Assembly (NCBI GenBank): GCA_029224185.1
Contig: JANZKI010000027.1
Span: forward strand, 1,116,001 to 1,180,000
Reading direction: 5' to 3'
DNA: 64,000 bases
Origin: Karalla daura
Lineage: Eukaryota; Chordata; Actinopteri; Chaetodontiformes; Leiognathidae
Both the position numbers and the translations under genes were made by a program. This document shows positions 61,001-64,000 of the stretch, one piece after another. Positions within the stretch are counted from its first letter, which is position 1; the number at the start of each line of letters is the position of its first letter. The notes beneath the pieces were generated by a model. It was not told where the DNA came from and made no database searches. It was given only the letters and a program-made list of their open reading frames with translations.

Positions 61001-62450
61001 TGAACAGGCTCAACTAAGCGTTCTAAACACTTTTCAGGCCTGTTGCTGCACTGCGTATGGGCCAATGGTGCACATATCAACAAACTTTTTCAAAGCGCTT
61101 GTCCCCGCAGAATCCCATGTAGGGGGCTGCAAACAGGCTCAACTAAGCGTTCGAAACACTTTTCAGGCCTGTTGCTGCACTGCGTATGGGCCAATGGTGC
61201 ACGAATCAACAAACTTTTTTGTTTGTTTTTGTTTGTCAACAAACTTTTTCAAAGCGCTTGTCCCCGCAGTCTCCTATGCAGGGGGCTGTAAACAGGCTCA
61301 ACTAAGCGTTCTAAACACTTTTCAGGCCTGTTGCTGCACTGCGTATGGGCCAATGGTGCACGTATCAACAACCTTTTTCAAAGCGCTTGTCCCCGCAGTC
61401 TCCGATGCAGGGGGCTGTAAACAGGCTCAACTAAGCGTTCTAAACACTTTTCAGGCCTGTTGCTGCACTGCGTATGGGCAATGGTGCACGTATCAACAAA
61501 CTTTTTCAAAGCGCTTGTCCCCGCAGAATCCCATGCAGGGGGCTGTAAACAGGCTCAACTAAGCGTTCGAAACACTTTTCAGGCCTGTTGCTGCACTGCG
61601 TATGGGCCAATGGTGCATGTATCAACAAACTTTTTCAAAGCGCTTTTCCCCGCAGTCTCCTGTGCAGGGGGATGCAAACAGGCTCAACTAAGCGTTCTAA
61701 ACACTTTTCAGGCCTGTTGCTGCACTGCGTATGGGCCAATGGCGCACGTATCAACAAACTTTTTCAAAGCGCTTTTCCCCGCAGTCTCCGATGCAGGGGG
61801 CTGTAAACAGGCTCAACTAAGCGTTCTACACACTTTTCAGGCCTGTTGCTGCACTGCGTATGGGCCAATGGCGCACGTATCAACAAACTTTTTTGTTTGT
61901 TTTTGTTTGTCAACAAACTTTTTCAAAGCGCTGTTCCCCGCAGTCTCCCATGCAGGGGGCTGCAAGCAGGCTCAACTAAGCGTTCTAAACACTTTTCAGG
62001 CCTGTTGCTGCACTGCGTATGGGCCAATGGTGCACGTATCAACAAACTTTTTCAAAGCGCTTGTCCCCGCAGTCTCCCATGCAGGGGGCTGGAAGCAGGC
62101 TCAACAAAGCGTTCTAAACACTTTTCAGGCCTGTTGCTGCACTGCGTGTCGGCCAATGGTGCACGCATCAACAACCTTTTTCAAAGCGCTTGTCCCCGCA
62201 GTCTCCGATGCAGGTGGCTGTAAACAGGCTCAACTAAGCGTTCTAAACACTTTTCAGGCCTGTTGCTGCACTGCGTATGGGCAATGGTGCACGTATCAAC
62301 AAACTTTTTCAAAGCGCTTGTCCCCGCAGAATCCCATGCAGGGGGCTGTAAACAGGCTCAACTAAGGGTTCGAAACACTTTTCAGGCCTGTTGCTGCACT
62401 GCGTATGGGCCAATGGTGCACGTATCAACAAACTTTTTCAAAGCGCTTTT
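58007..62450 (+). repeat. Second instance of the 2508-bp tandem, one monomer shorter in its first unit
   Basis: This is the downstream counterpart of 49195-53767, shifted by 8683 bp. Its first unit lacks the monomer with CTGCGAATGG and AAAGCCCTTT, so the unit spacing is 2379 bp (2508 - 129) before about 58.5 kb and 2508 bp after it. The loss is one whole monomer in register. Confidence 0.88.
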
Positions 62451-64000
62451 CCCCGCAGTCTCCCATGCAGGGGGCTGGAAGCAGGCTCAACAAAGCGTTC
62501 TAAACACTTTTCAGGCCTGTTGCTGCACTGCGTGTCGGCCAATGGTGCACGCATCAACAACCTTTTTCAAAGCGCTTGTCCCCGCAGTCTCCGATGCAGG
62601 TGGCTGTAAACAGGCTCAACTAAGCGTTCTAAACACTTTTCAGGCCTGTTGCTGCACTGCGTATGGGCAATGGTGCACGTATCAACAAACTTTTTCAAAG
62701 CGCTTGTCCCCGCAGAATCCCATGCAGGGGGCTGTAAACAGGCTCAACTAAGGGTTCGAAACACTTTTCAGGCCTGTTGCTGCACTGCGTATGGGCCAAT
62801 GGTGCACGTATCAACAAACTTTTTCAAAGCGCTGTTCCCTGCAGTCTCCTATGCAGGGGGCTGTAAACAGGCTCAACTCAGCGTCCTAAACACTTTTCAA
62901 GCCTGTTGCTGCACTGCGTATGGGCCAATGGTGCACGAATCAACGAACTTTTTTGTTTGTTTTTGTTTGTCAACAAACTTTTTCAAAGCGCTTGTCCCCG
63001 CAGTCTCCTATGCAGGGGGCTGTAAACAGGCTCAACTAAGCGTCCTAAACACTTTTCAGGCCTGTTGCTGCACTGCGTCTGGGCCAATGGTGCACGTATC
63101 AACAAACTTTTTCAAAGCGCTTGTCCCCGCAGTCTCCGATGCAGGGGGCTGTAAACAGGCTCAACTAAGCGATCTAAACACTTTTCAGGCCTGTTGCTGC
63201 ACTGCGTATGGGCAATGGTGCACGTATCAACAAACTTTTTCAAAGCGCTTGTCCCCGCAGAATCCCATGTAGGGGGCTGTAAACAGGCTCAACTAAGCGT
63301 CCTAAACACTTTTCAGGCCTGTTGCTGCACTGCGTATGGGCCAATGGTGCACGTATCAACAAACTTTTTCAAAGCGCTTTTCCCCGCAGTCTCCGATACA
63401 GGGGGCTGTAAACAGGCTCAACTAAGCGTTCTAAACACTTTTCAGGCCTGTTGCTGCACTGCGTGTGGGCCAATGGCGCACTTATCAACAAACTTTTTCA
63501 AAGCGCTTTTCCTCGCAGTCTCCTATGCAGGGGGCTGCAAACAGGCTCAACTAAGCGTTCTAAACAATTTTCAGGCCTGTTGCTGCACTGCGTATGGGCC
63601 AATGGCGCACATATCAACAAACTTTTTGAAAGCGCTTTTATTCGCAGTCTCCTATGCAGGGGGCTGCAAACAGGCTCAACTAAGCGTTCTAAGCACTTTC
63701 CAGGCCTGTTGCTGCACTGCGTATGGGCCAATGGTGCACGCATCAACAAACTTTTTCAAAGCGCTTGTCCCTGCAGTTTCCTATGCAGGGGGCTGTAAAC
63801 ATGCTCAACTAAGCGTTCTAAACACTTTTCAGGCCTGTTGCTGCAATGCGTATGGGCCAATGGTGCACGTATCAACAAACTTTTTTCTTTGTTTTTGTTT
63901 GTCAACAAACTTTTTCAAAGCGCCTGTCCCCGCAGAATCCCATGTAGGGGGCTGTAAACAGGCTCAACTAAGCGTCCTAAACACTTTTCAGGCCTGTTGC
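58513..64000 (+). repeat. Segment duplicated 8683 bp downstream (copy 2, runs off the window)
   Basis: This is the partner of 49830-55317. Rare shared markers include CTTTTATTCGCAG near 54955/63638, AAACATGCTC near 55116/63799, CTGCAATGCG near 55160/63843 and GCGCCTGTCC near 55238/63921. It continues unbroken to the last base. Confidence 0.92.

Larger units (their letters stand above)
1..64000 (+). repeat. 129-bp satellite DNA array filling the whole window
   Basis: The same unit of 129 bp recurs from the first base to the last, always in the same orientation. Tiling from base 1 gives monomer starts at 1, 130, 259, 388, 516 and so on, ending with a 24-base partial unit at 63977-64000. My hand count is 488 complete monomers: about 365 of 129 bp, 78 of 128 bp, 42 with a 30-bp insertion and 3 of 75 bp. 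No stretch lies outside the array, so there is no gene, spacer or transposon to annotate elsewhere. Neighbouring monomers differ mainly by point changes at a limited set of positions, and distant blocks of many monomers are near-identical, so the array has higher-order structure. Tandem arrays of this size are known from eukaryotic centromeric and pericentromeric heterochromatin. Assignment to a centromere is inference, because the sequence does not show CENP-A occupancy. Confidence 0.98.

Noticed and set aside
1..64000. CRISPR array, considered because of the many regularly spaced repeats
   Set aside because: There are no unique spacers. The whole 129 bp is repeated and the variation is scattered point changes; no cas gene is present.
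1..64000. CENP-B box (TTCG-N4-A-NN-CGGG) in the monomer
   Set aside because: The nearest match is TTCGAAACA in monomers starting with CGAAAC, but it continues into CTTTT and lacks CGGG. No match was seen on the other strand.
1..64000. Bacterial giant repeat protein gene or phage tail fibre repeats
   Set aside because: No flanking gene, ribosome binding site or terminator appears in 64 kb, the frame is broken dozens of times, and nested higher-order repeats of this kind are typical of eukaryotic satellites.

Overview
The whole 64 kb window is one uninterrupted, head-to-tail satellite DNA array. The basic unit is a 129-bp monomer that tiles from base 1 to base 64000 without a break. I see no unique sequence, protein-coding gene, RNA gene, mobile element or array edge. 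An array of this size with nested higher-order structure points to constitutive heterochromatin of a eukaryote, centromeric or pericentromeric, read by a long-read assembly. The sequence alone does not tell me the species or lineage, and I do not recognise the monomer as a named satellite family.

By hand count the window holds exactly 488 monomers plus 24 bases. Length variation comes from very few events. About 365 monomers are 129 bp. 78 are 128 bp, having lost one C (or equivalent) in the GGGCCAATGG block. 42 carry a 30-bp insertion that duplicates the CAACAAAC/T-tract motif (38 of 159 bp, 4 of 160 bp). 3 are 75 bp because of one shared 54-bp deletion. These counts add up to 64000 exactly, and the same bookkeeping reproduces the long repeat offsets I tested (803, 1189, 1963, 2508, 6254, 8683, 12428 and 25162 bp). 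All detectable duplications have therefore kept the monomer register, as expected of unequal exchange.

Layout: 1-3842 is a copy of 25163-29004. 3800-7803 is a local tandem of a 1189-bp, 9-monomer unit (about 3.4 copies). 7335-10693 reappears at 29604-32962. 11445-13160 reappears at about 21993 (in part) and 34389. 13355-16190 reappears at 18598-21433, and between them lies a two-copy tandem of a 1963-bp, 15-monomer unit (15990-19915). 23514-28140 reappears at 35942-40439, and 35195-39600 reappears at 41449-45983. A two-copy 803-bp unit lies at 32137-33765. The last 15 kb consists of a 2508-bp, 19-monomer unit in tandem (49195-53767), and the block from 49830 onward is repeated 8683 bp downstream to the window end.

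One reading frame is open through ordinary monomers because 129 is divisible by 3, giving open frames of up to 688 codons that encode a Cys-rich 43-residue repeat. The 128-bp monomers break that frame about once per 0.8 kb, so I treat these frames as by-products of monomer length. No gene set works together here. The biology of interest is the array itself: its nested amplification history, a CCAAT-box motif present in most monomers and absent from the 128-bp class, dyad symmetries in every unit, a hairpin-rich insertion class, and a variant spectrum dominated by CpG to TpG/CpA changes.
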